From Abelmoschus esculentus (taxonomy: Eukaryota; Streptophyta; Magnoliopsida; Malvales; Malvaceae), in NCBI GenBank assembly GCA_035048815.1, contig JAUCBN010000024.1, positions 10,104,001 through 10,168,000 on the forward strand: a stretch of 64,000 nt of DNA, given 5' to 3'. Below are positions 54,972 to 64,000 of this stretch, piece after piece (the stretch's first letter is position 1; each line of letters begins with the position of its first letter). The notes under the pieces are model-generated. The model was not told the DNA's origin, searched no databases, and saw only the letters and a list, made by a program, of their open reading frames with translations. The position numbers and the translations under genes were made by a program.

Positions 54972-56998
54972 TGTTATAAATATATTTATTTATGGTGGAT
55001 ATCCATATATTAAGTTAAACTTTAGTGGATTTTATTATTAGAGTTTAATACCCATTGAAATTAGGGTTTTCATCTTATGCCTATAAAATAGACTTTTGGA
55101 CAAAATATTGTATACAACCCTAATTTGAGAATATAATACAAATCTCTCTTTTTTTCTCTCATCTTTATTCTCCTATTTTATTCTTATTTTTTACTTTATT
55201 CACAAAACGTTATCAACACGAGACTCTAACCAACAGAGGAATTTGTCATTTGAATCTTAAAGGAGTTATTGAAAAGAATTTGTTACTTGCATGAATCAAA
55301 AATAAGTTCTTCTCCCTCAATTATATTCTAATTATCGATTTATCTTTCTTTCTTGATCTTTGATTTGATTTTTAATTTATTAAAAATCTTTGGTTGTTTG
55401 GTGTTTGTGTAGCGATAAAGTGACTCAATTACCGTGGTTCTCGTCAACAATTCTCGAAAATGATTTTAACAAAATATTAGTGATTAAACCTACCTTATAT
55501 TCAAATTAGTTAAAAGTCTAGTATGTTTTATTTATTTAATTTGAGATTTTTTATCTTCATTTATAACCAATATTTGTTTATTTTATTATTATAATAAAAG
55601 TTTATGTTTTTAATCATGTTCTAAGTATTACATGATATTGGAACAAATAGTAAATCTTTAATTAATTAATATGTTCTTTGTTATGTTGGTTTAATCTGAG
55701 TATATTGGCTGGACATCCTGTTCTGTGAGGCTATTGGTCTCAAAGGAAATTCTTTTTAAAGGACCTTGTGGACTGGTTTAACAACGCCGCGTATGAGGAT
55801 TAAATTTTTGTTCCTTGTATGTATAGTATATATATATTGGTTGATCAATTACTATTTAATAGTTTGAATATTATAAAGTTTATATTTGCTTGAAAGCAAT
55901 ATTATTTTTATATCGAAAAACTCGACTATAGAATTCTCCCAAGTTCAAGTTACGAAATCATCTTGATGCAAGAATTTTTATGGGAGGCATTCCCTGAAGT
56001 GAATGCATGCATTATGCTTATTTCATGTAATTATTGAATTTATGTCATTCCTTGAAGTGAATGAAAACATGATGTTTATTCCATACGATTATTTGATTTA
56101 TATCATTCCCTAAAGTGAATGCAAGCATGATGTTTATTCCATGCGATTATTGAATTTGTTTCATTCCTTGAAGTGAATGCAAACGTGATAATTCATTATA
56201 TGATTAGTGAATAAAACTCAAGTATGCGCCAGAGTATCACTGATGAGAAAAAACATACTCCATTTTATATTAATATTGTCTTACAGATACAATATCATGA
56301 AAAGGTTTTAAATACCTATTAGTCTCCTCTCTAGTCCCTAAAGTGGTTGTGATATTTTATAGCGGAATAAATGAAAGCTACATTAGTAATTGTGGTTGCG
56401 ATTGAGGTCATAAAATAAACACGGATGAGATGATTCTTTGAGAATGCTTATATCCATTACAAGTAGAATTATAAAGATGACAAGAATGATATAGATCATA
56501 TCAAAACCTTTATGTTATAAATGCGATGGTACAAACCATTGATCTCATACTTGTCAAACGCAAAATTTTTATGGACTTTGCCCATAATCATGAATGATAA
56601 ATGAGACTTTGTCCATAATCATGAATGATAAATGAAAGAAAATATAAACAGATTTTCTTTATAGCGAAAATAATTATGACATTGTTGATCCAACTCAATT
56701 GGATATTATTAATTTTCTTATAACCCTTAAAGGAAATGATTCGCCATTTATTTTATTTTCATTATAACCTCTCAAGGGAATAATTGATCTTTTATTTGTT
56801 TTGTTTTATGTTACTTTATTTAATATTAATTTATCGTTAATTTATTTTATATATTATTTATTTTTATTTTATATTAATTTATCATTTGAAGAATATTATC
56901 ACTTCCAGAATAAAATCTACAATGAATTGTGGCTATTTATGCCAAGCAAATAGTATAAGTACTCATACTATACTTAAGCATAAAAAATATTTTTCTAT
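54972..56998 (+). mobile_element. Truncated Ty1/Copia retrotransposon, plus orientation
   Basis: A likely 5' LTR runs from 54972 (TGTTATAAATATAT) to about 55204 (ATTCACA), with a TATA box CTATAAAATAG at 55081. It is followed by AAACGTTATCAACACGAG, a leader word found just inside many plant Copia elements. Downstream there is a 58-bp repeat array, then a gag zinc-knuckle relic at 56513-56554: C-x2-C-x4-H-x4-C is readable, but the Trp-type codon after His is a stop (TGA). Near 56940-56995 a protease-start relic (STHTILKHKKYFS) ends at the junction with the inverted Copia piece. Stops and truncation make it inactive. No 3' LTR was seen. Confidence 0.75.
55988..56230 (+). repeat. 58-bp tandem repeat in Copia leader
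   Basis: CATTCC starts units at 55988, 56046, 56104 and 56162, an exact 58-base period. Each unit contains GAAGTGAATG (or AAAGTGAATG) and a TTATT-ATG--ATTATT part. About four units. The last one runs into non-repeated sequence. Confidence 0.88.
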
Positions 56999-57702
56999 TT
57001 AAATACAAGGAAAAATGTGAAATTCACAATCATGCAACCTAGAGTTAGCTTTGCATTTCAAATCACTTACAAGCTTACTAATAAATAATAGATTGCATGC
57101 AAGATTTGACACATAAAGCACATTAGATAACACCAGTGTTGTATTTATTCTAATTGAACCACTTCCTTCACCAACAGAAAGAGATCCATCTGTTGTTCTG
57201 ATAGAAGATGCAAATTTCATTTCCTTGAAGGTATGAAAAAGACAAATGTTTCCTGTCATATTCTTTGATGCACCAGAATCCATTATCCAACAAGAAGCAT
57301 AAAATATAACAAAACTGGAATTACTTCCTTCAATGGAAGTGAAAGTCAAGGATTTAGTGTTGGGAACACCATAATTGTCTGTTGCAATCATGATTTTAGA
57401 AATAGAGAAAAGATCGAAGGCTTTGTTTCGGGAATAAGAAAAGTTTGAACCTAAACTGACACCATGTTGAAAATAGAGAAACACGAAAGTAGAGAAAAAC
57501 TCTCATTAAATATTTTATTCTCATATATTGTTTACATTGACAAAATCATATTTTTAAAGACTTAGTACAAGAGTTCTAGTTAAATTAGGCTACCTCTAGA
57601 TTTATCACTTTATCTCTAATTAAGATAAAGTTCTTAAATGTTCAAACTACTGATTAGGATAAAATTTACAGAAGTAAAATTAATTATTTATATTGTTCCA
57701 AC
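56999..57702 (-). mobile_element. Inverted, gag-less Copia fragment: LTR, primer site, protease
   Basis: Read on the minus strand: an LTR of ~238 bases (57702 to 57465, ending TTTTCAACA), then a primer-binding site TGGTGTCAG at 57464-57456 (tRNA-Met type), then a 161-codon open frame to 56999 with the retroviral-type protease motif WIMDSGAS followed by LSNVLYVSNLACNLL. Only about 90 codons separate the primer site from the protease motif, so gag is essentially deleted. The fragment stops at 56999, exactly where the plus-strand Copia protease relic ends, so it interrupts that element. No 3' LTR is found. It is not able to replicate by itself. Confidence 0.78.
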
Positions 57703-57975
57703 TTACAGAAATGTGTCTTTTGTAAAATCATTGCATCATGTTATTTCAGTATTTTACTTGGTTATGATTGATATTATCATTTGCTTGCCTTTTTAATAGT
57801 GTGAAATCTATGCTTCTTCTTTTCTGTTGTCTGAATTTATATTATTTGAAATTTGATATCTATTTGTTCTACTCATAATGGATTTAGCTTTTGTAATGTC
57901 GTCAAAGTAGTGTTTTTGACTCTAGAAGTAGAATTTTAGCACAGTTAAACTTTAGTAACCATGTGCTTTTGGTTA
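57703..57975. other. Intergenic
   Basis: Short spacer between the inverted Copia fragment and the PHD-finger relic. It may hold intron sequence of the latter. No gene is seen. Confidence 0.35.
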
Positions 57976-57981
57976 TTACAG

Positions 57982-58380
57982 GTGATTGTATGCCAGACGT
58001 TTGGTGATCGGGGCTTCGAGTTGGCATTGATTTACTGTGATAAGTGTCAAGCTTATGTTGTACATCGATAAATGACAACATTGCTTTTATATGATAATAT
58101 ATTTCTTTTAGGGTTAAGGGTTAATTGGTTTAATTTTTCAGTATAAGAGCTTAATTGGGTGTTAAAAAAATTTAGAGGTTGAATTAATTTTTTAAAGTTT
58201 AGGGCCTTTTTAATCCTTGAGCCTTATTTATTTTGTTAGTATCAAAAGCAAAGTTTGATTCTTGTTTAATCTTTCTCCATCCAGCTATTGCCTATCTAAA
58301 TTACCAAAAACTTTTGAGGAGCATGTTGTCTGGTTTTACATCGACTGTGAGCTGAGGACTGTGGAATCATCTAGCCACTA
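57982..58380 (+). pseudogene. PHD-finger-like gene relic (two exons)
   Basis: After a good acceptor (TTATTACAG) the segment 57982-58067 encodes VIVCQTFGDRGFELALIYCD and KCQAYVVH, and 58285-~58375, after CCATCCAG, encodes YCLSKLPKTFEEHVVWFYID. Together these match the plant PHD-type zinc finger with pattern CQTCGDRGF...YCDKCQ..AVHRYCLDVLP...WFCEDC. It is broken in several ways: the second metal Cys is Phe (TF for TC), the Cys of the WFC-type motif is Tyr, and the donor after exon 1 reads ATAAATG where GTAAATG is expected. Reading through that site reaches a stop at once. Other exons are missing. Confidence 0.65.
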
Positions 58381-58389
58381 GCAGGCTGT

Positions 58390-59030
58390 ACCTACAAGAA
58401 TTGTTCGACGACTTTAACGTTGGATTTATGCATACTTATTAGTCCTTTAAGCGAGAATGACAACTCTGTTTTTGGCTATGGCAACTCCTGAATTGCTCAT
58501 CTTTTGTCTAAATATTTATACAACTTAAAAAAGTGCATGACATGTAATAATTTTCCTAACTTAGTTTCTTTTAGTTATGAATCATGATATTTCTCATGTG
58601 TTTTATGCTTATTAACTATTTATTTTATACATCATATTAAAAATTAATTTAAAAATTATAAAGAATATTTAAAATCTAATTTAAAATATCTAAAATTTAT
58701 TTAAGGTATATTGATATGTAAACATCGTTAAAATCAAATATAGGTCATTATCTTCTTTAAAAATGACTATTGTAAAATGAATATGTTTAATATTTTATTT
58801 TCTTAAAATGAACATGGAAATTATCTCACTACTTCTTTCTCTTTGTACTTGGCTAAGCAAATACATCATTCTTGTCAACATGACAATATAAACTCCATTA
58901 GACTCCAAGACTGTGTATACGTGAATTTTCGATGAAGGGAATCGATGCGACATATCGAATCTTCTTTCGTGTTTCTCGGGTTACAGTCCCGATTGTGATA
59001 AAGCTCCAAGTTAGTGTTGATTGTTTTGTA
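58390..59030. other. Intergenic
   Basis: AT-rich spacer. The RING domain that should follow the minus-strand E3 relic is not found here. Confidence 0.4.
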
Positions 59031-59033
59031 TTT

Positions 59034-59960
59034 TCAGCTAGATAGGTAGGAGATCTGATCATTAGATACCCCTAGATCAATGGAACCTATGTTCATGTTG
59101 TAACCTAGGGAGCAGTTGTTAAGGAGTAACGTACAACAACATAGGAATAAGAACAAAAGGGATGGAAAAGAGTAGCATAGAGTATTCCAAGCTAGCAATG
59201 AGATGCAAAGCACATGAAGGTTTAGGGTACGGTGAAAATATCCAAATCGATAATCGAACACCCATACATTTCCCATTATAAACCATATCACGAAGAATAA
59301 CTCTAGCGATGTCTGACACATTCATCAAATGTGACCACGTAAACTTACTACTATATCTCAATTTGTGGTTTGGAGAATATAATGTTCTATGTTCCAACAT
59401 TAACATGATATGACCTAATGAGACATAAACAACAAGATTGAATCAAATGATAAGAAGTTTACCTCGATTTTTTATTCGTCCTATGTTGCTCGACATCGGA
59501 AAGGTCGAAACCATCTCCTTGCGTGATGTGAAGGTAACGATAGCGACTGTAAAGAAGCAACAAACTAAGGGTACAACCGATATCGTAGCCTGCAATCCAT
59601 ATCCTCATAGGCCAAACAGGCTTCCCCGTCTTCGAAATGGCCAAACTGAATGTGGTGATACTAATTTGAATCACCAAAGCCAAGGAATCCAACATCATCC
59701 AAGAACAAGAATTGAAAGGATTGAATGAGTTCGAACCTCGAGCCATTCTGATAATGAAACACCCTTCTCAAGAAGGTAAACCACTTGACTTTAGACATCC
59801 TTATCACCGTCCTTATCAAGAGCAAAGACGATGAAGCACGATAAGACATGTTCCGAGAACCTGCTGTTGTTGTTCTATCTTCTCCTCCTCCAAGGGAATT
59901 CAACGGAATCGAAACCGCAGAGCTCAAACCAAACAACGAATCCATTTGGAACAAGGAACG
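59034..59960 (-). pseudogene. Membrane RING E3 ligase relic (At1g63170/At4g11680-like), RING lost
   Basis: The minus strand carries pieces of a multi-spanning E3 ligase in shifting frames. From 59954 an N-terminal Ser/Leu-rich part; from 59746 to 59459 membrane segments (LDSLALVIQISITTFSLAIS and WIAGYDIGCTLSLLLLYSRY); then SHLM in another frame; and from 59321 to 59034 TSLELFFVIWFIMGNVWVFD, LHVLCISLLAWNTLCYSFPS and the SNDQIS tail. These match the conserved membrane part of the At1g63170/At4g11680 family (GNVWVFDSRFGSF, LHVLCI-LLAWNA--YSFPF). At least two frameshifts separate the pieces, and the C-terminal RING finger that makes the enzyme active is absent downstream. Plus-strand open frames over this area are shadows. 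Confidence 0.75.
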
Positions 59961-60029
59961 AGTATTCCAATTGTTGAATTTTTTGGTACACTATTCCGAA
60001 CGATGTTCACTGCTTAAAACAAGTTGGTA

Positions 60030-60960
60030 AATAGGGTCAAACTAATTGATGAATTATTAGGATTGTTTACCAACATAGGTGAACTGGCTTCCAATTGTAA
60101 TTTTTTAGAATCTTATTTCCTTAAATCATTTACCCTAAAACTTATTTACCTAAACCTTAACCCAAAACCCTAAATTTCTTGATGCACTATTCCGAATGAT
60201 ATTCACTACTTAAAACAGGTTGGTAAATATGGTCAAACTAATAGATAAAATATTAGAATGAAAGTCTTACATTGCAGTAGGCAGTAGCACAAGCATATTT
60301 AGAAAGACAGAAGATTTAAGCATTTTGCAGTTTAAATAGCTTTGCATGTCTCTTTCCTTTTTTTTGTTTTCAAAATTTTCCCACCGTTATTCGAGCAACA
60401 CCCTACCTTTCCCGTCATCATAAATGGGCCCAAAGCACCTTTATTAGCTTTCAGTTAAATGGACTCTTAAGTTATTGTGTATGAAACATTAAAATGGTTA
60501 TTGTTTGCTACTTTTAACTGTACTTTTTTGAAATTTTTTGATATTTTTTGTTATTTAACACATGTTTAAAAGCTTGACTATCATATGAAAGTTAAATATG
60601 AATATATGATCTTTTAAATGACCCTTCAAATAAGTTAGAAACTTAGAAAAAAATTCTTTATATATTGCGCCTTACATTATTGAAGTGAATAACTTGATTG
60701 ACTTCATGTTACACTTTGCACGGTTGTACCTTTAAGTCTGGTAAATATCTTAGCAATTAGAGTGTGCCAACTTTCAAGCAGGACTAGTCTATGCTCAATT
60801 TTTCTCTATGATCATTTTTTGGTTAAGTTCATGTTGCTCGTTTGTAAGTTGTATTTTCTTTATATTTTGCCATTTTTACTTATTTAAAAGTCGGTATTCT
60901 TTACTAATTCATGCTTGATTTTTTTTATTGAAAATTCATGCTTGATTTTGTTTAGGAAAT
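60030..60960. other. Intergenic
   Basis: No gene supported. Around 60030-60060 and 60215-60250 the text AAACAAGTTGGTAAATAGGG / AAACAGGTTGGTAAATATGG with GGTCAAACTAAT is repeated about 187 bases apart, a small local duplication. The rest is AT-rich. Confidence 0.45.
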
Positions 60961-60972
60961 TCAGGATCCTTT

Positions 60973-62243
60973 ATGTATAAGAATCGACTATAAGAATTTA
61001 CGCAACGATTATCTATGCAGCTTTCAGTGTATCAAACTTGTAATGAAGAACTTAAGCATGCACCAAATTTTAGATCCACTACGGTGGTTAATGGTGTGAC
61101 ATATACTTCTGAGAATATATTTTCAAATATAAAAGCAGTTGAACAGGATGTTGCCAAAAATGTAATGGAGTGTATATCAAAGAATATAAAAGATGAAGGT
61201 TGTCCTCTCATTCATATAGTTTGTTGCATTCTACAATTACATCTTTCTTTATTTAAATGCTTTATGGTTATTCGTAACTGTTTGTTTTTCTTAAAACTTA
61301 TTCGTTACATTGGTATATATTTAGTTTCCTAGCTTTGGTATTTTCTGTGATATTGAAATATTATTATAAATGACCTCCTAAGCTTTTAAATATATTAAGA
61401 TTCATTTGTTTCTTGATTTTCAAATACTTTTAGTTCTTTTTTTTTCGATTTTCACATTTTAAGTGTAAATAAAAATAAGAAATGAATAATATTTTTTGAA
61501 ATCAAATATCCTTGAATAGTTACATTATACTTGCATATCAAACTTTTGTTTGATATTTGCTTTGGGGTTTGTTAAGTTGTTTGTGATTGACACTTTAAGT
61601 ATCTTTTTTAACAAATCTATCTTAAATAAGTTTGTGGCCAAGATAAATCTGAAAGTATCAACTTACACTATCCTTCGGTTAGAAGGATAAAATCTCTTTT
61701 TGTGTCTACTTTGGTTTTCAATGGTGTGACTTACAAAGGGGGACTACTAGAAATAAGAAAGTGACTGAATGATTGACTGTATGTGCTGTCATCTGATCAC
61801 TTCTTGGTATCTTTCTTCTCCTTTTTAAAAAACATACACACATTTCTCTTGATTTTAATCCACTTAACTGGATGAATGAGTATTGATCTTTTTGTTGGAC
61901 CAATAATACAGCTGATGGTAGATACAAGATAGTTATTTTGGAGATCATCAGAGCCAAAGCTGAACTTCTCAATGCCTCCAATAAAGTTTAGGATTCAGAC
62001 CTTTTTAGTTTTGACACTACATCTGTCGGTGCTATTTGTATGCCAACTAGTGCATCTCTACACCCAAGCTCGATGGCAGAACATCCTCGCCATGAACTGA
62101 AAACTCCAACATCAGGACAAGATACAGATTGCATTGATCTTTCATTTTCTTTTATGCCTGCTGTCGTCGAAGATGCTTCATATATTGGTGAAAACTCCTC
62201 AAGTAAACGACGGAAGAAGAAGAAAAAGGCTAGAGTAGACTGA
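60973..62243 (+). pseudogene. Double-stranded-RNA-binding (DRB-like) gene relic
   Basis: From 60973 the frame reads MYKNRL, then TAA, then EFTQRLSMQLSVYQTC and HAPNFRSTTVVNGVTYTS, and continues to AKNVMECISKNIKDEG at a donor (GAAG before GTTGTC, exon edge 61198). This is the plant DRB-type dsRNA-binding motif: the start helix, the P-Y-/V-Y strand, the F-STV-VNG strand and the A-A-LA-like helix. The stop at 60991-60993 replaces the codon that is Gln in relatives. A later in-frame Met (61015) would lose the first helix. A possible second exon, 61992-62243 after TTTAG, encodes a Ser/Pro-rich tail ending KRRKKKKKARVD, a nuclear-signal-like stretch. I judge it a recent pseudogene; a stop read wrongly in sequencing is the alternative. 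Confidence 0.6.
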
Positions 62244-62249
62244 ATACTG

Positions 62250-63160
62250 ATATTCATTAAGTTTTGATTTGTCATTATCAATATTGTGTGAAAAATCATC
62301 GCCATGAATACATATTAATAAACTATAGTGTCTATATTTACTTGACATTCATGTAATAATTTGCAGGTTTGCTGGTGCTGGTGTCCCATTCAATCAAACC
62401 AAACTATGTTCTTGTGCTCTATAAACCTTGTCGATCGATTGCTTACTTTTGTAGCAAGTATTTTATTAGGATTGCTAGACAGATGCTTGTGTCTTATGAA
62501 TCGTTTTAAGATTCAGTTGTAATGTTTTTTATGAATATGTTTGAATATTTTTGATCCAGTATATTTTTAATTTTATTTTTATTTTTACTTTTATTCATTT
62601 GTTTTAATTTAATATTTTAATTTTAAATTTTAGAACTTAAATTCTAATGCTTAAATAAACTAAACTCTATGGTGAAACTTTTACCCTGTTATCATGTCTT
62701 CGGAACATTTGATATTCACTTTAGTCCGAAACTTTTGAATATTAGTAAAACAGTAATTATTTAAAAAGTTTGACCCACTTCTTTCGTTTAAAAAACAAAA
62801 AATTAAACAAATGCGAATTGAACATGAACATGAACACACTAAAAAATAAACGGGTTGATAAATCGGGTCAAACTCTGGGAGAAAATCTTTGGTTTCCTAA
62901 ACTCCCCTAAATTACCAAAAATTCCTAATTCGGTAATCAGTCTTCTATTATCAAATTCGAGAGTAATATCGATAAAAATCATTCGAGATTAAACTATAAT
63001 TTAAATTAATATTAAATACATGTTTTATTTTTATGTTATAGATTGCTCAATTTATCTTAGTAATTATAAATTTCGTTAATTGGTAAACCATTTTCGTTAA
63101 TAACTATTTAGCTCTTTCCAACATCGACATTAAAGATCTTTACCATTAATATTTTGAACA
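62250..63160. other. Intergenic
   Basis: The first ~280 bases may be the 3' end of the DRB-like relic (AATAAACT-type signals near 62316). The remainder is AT-rich without a supported gene. Confidence 0.4.
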
Positions 63161-63164
63161 AACT

Positions 63165-63905
63165 TCTCCCCGCGAAATTGTCAATTTTCCCTTTCGTGCC
63201 TGTTCTGCTTCCGAAATTGATTTCATCTCTTCTGAGAACGTGTTAGAGGATCTTCATAACAAGGACTTCCTCCTATCGATTTCCACAATGACCCAACTAA
63301 GTTCATTCATCGTTTCTCCTATAAAGTTAAAATTTCTGATTTTCCCTTTGGAGACCGTTTTGCTTCCCTTTGTATGACATTTTTTTCACGAAATCCTATT
63401 GGAATTGATTTCATCTCTTTTGAAAACATGTTAGAGTATCTTTAGAATAAGGACTTACTCCTATCAATTACTACAATGACCCTGAACAAGTTAAGTTTAT
63501 TCATCGCTTATTCCAGTAAGTTAAAATTTCCGATTTTCCTTTGACGATCGTTTTACTTCCCTCTGCATGAAATTTTTTCCATAAAATCCTATTGGAATTG
63601 ATTTCATATCTTCTGAGAACGTGCTAGAGGATCTTCAGAAAAAGGACTTTCTCCTATCGATTTCTACAATGACCCTGAACAAGCTCAGTTCATTCACCGC
63701 TTCTCCCAGTAAGTTGAAATTTTCAATTTTCCCTTTGGCGACCGTTTTGCTTCCCTCTGCTTGACATTTTTTCCATAAAATCCTATTGGAATTGATTTCA
63801 TCTCTTCTTATAACTTGTTACAGGATCTTCAGAATAAGGACTTGTTCCTATCGATTTCCACAATGACTCTGAACAAGCTAAGTTCATTCACCATTTCTCC
63901 CAATA
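63165..63905 (+). repeat. Four-unit tandem array, ~190 bp, with exon-like segments
   Basis: ATTGATTTCAT starts at 63216, 63404, 63597 and 63791, giving periods of 188, 193 and 194. Each unit holds, in order, a TTTTCCCTTTGG-CGACCGTTTTGC-type part, ATTGATTTCATCTCTTCTGA, a GGATCTTCA-AA-AAGGACTT part, CAATGACCCTGAACAAGCT (an ATG), TTCATTCACCGCTTCTCCCA and then a GTAAGT- or ATAAGT-type splice-donor-like word. Units 1-4 are about 80-90% alike by eye. In the last unit the frame from the ATG stays open across the donor position to 63972, ending shortly before the window edge. It may be duplicated first exons of a gene outside the window, or a plain minisatellite. Confidence 0.85.
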
Positions 63906-64000
63906 AGTTCAAATGCAAACCTGATTCTCAAATTCCATCAATTACCCAATTTCTTTCGTTTTGGGTCTGTTAGAAAAATAACTGTAATTAGTTTAAGTGT
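63906..64000. other. Window edge
   Basis: Single-copy-looking sequence after the array. It continues the open frame of the last unit to a TAG at 63970-63972 and could be the start of a gene lying beyond the window. Not resolvable here. Confidence 0.3.

Noticed and set aside
59438..60030. Plus-strand frames of 96 and 60 codons
   Set aside because: Opposite strand of the membrane E3 relic, which matches a known family on the minus strand.

Overview
This window is AT-rich nuclear DNA from a flowering plant, almost certainly a eudicot. Genes have spliced GT-AG exons, plant-only families are present (Dof, SIAMESE-RELATED, ATL RING-H2, XBAT), and transposon debris of typical plant classes (Copia, MULE-type and Stowaway MITEs) fills the space between genes. 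The style resembles cotton or another Malvales genome, but nothing here proves the species.

Ten protein-coding genes are supported. From left to right they are: a heat-inducible cytosolic HSP70 (2570-5122, +); an HSP20-like alpha-crystallin-domain protein (8298-9764, -); two membrane-anchored RING-H2 (ATL-type) ubiquitin ligases (13661-14176 and 16034-16747, both +); a Dof transcription factor (23848-24981, +); a short Agenet/Tudor-like protein whose frame is broken near its end (36322-36696, +); an XBAT31-like ankyrin-RING ubiquitin ligase in eight exons (37308-39470, +); a five-exon plant protein I do not recognise (40853-42391, -); a seven-exon WD40 protein of the WDR44-like plant class (43641-46939, -); and a SIAMESE-RELATED CDK inhibitor (49243-49635, -). 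There are two tRNA genes: Glu-UUC (21508-21579, +) and Lys-CUU (52954-53026, -). As usual in plants the genes form no operon. Two themes recur: chaperones (HSP70, HSP20-like) and ubiquitin ligases (two ATL, XBAT31-like, and one dead membrane E3).

The rest is accessory DNA. The clearest mobile elements are a solo LTR with its target duplication (5453-6332), a family of large palindromic MULE-like MITEs (17080-18085, 18931-19684, 47270-47987 and a rearranged copy at 34965-35657), a second palindromic element with a 9-bp target duplication inside a local tandem duplication (31811-32600), two Stowaway elements (one nested), SINE-like pieces, and several elements with degenerate CGAGTCGAG, GGGTACCCGG or GGGCGGGT cores. 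The right end (54972-62243) is a graveyard: a Copia element cut by a second, inverted and gag-less Copia element, then decayed copies of a PHD-finger gene, a membrane RING E3 gene and a double-stranded-RNA-binding gene. The last 750 bases are a four-unit tandem array of about 190 bp, each unit carrying an exon-like segment.

I found no demonstrably new multi-gene system. The most interesting signals are the flipped loop and arm amplification of the palindromic MITE family, the terminal array, the shared AGGGGTG end of otherwise different repeats, and the cluster of recently broken genes. All calls are from reading alone; no database search or alignment was run.
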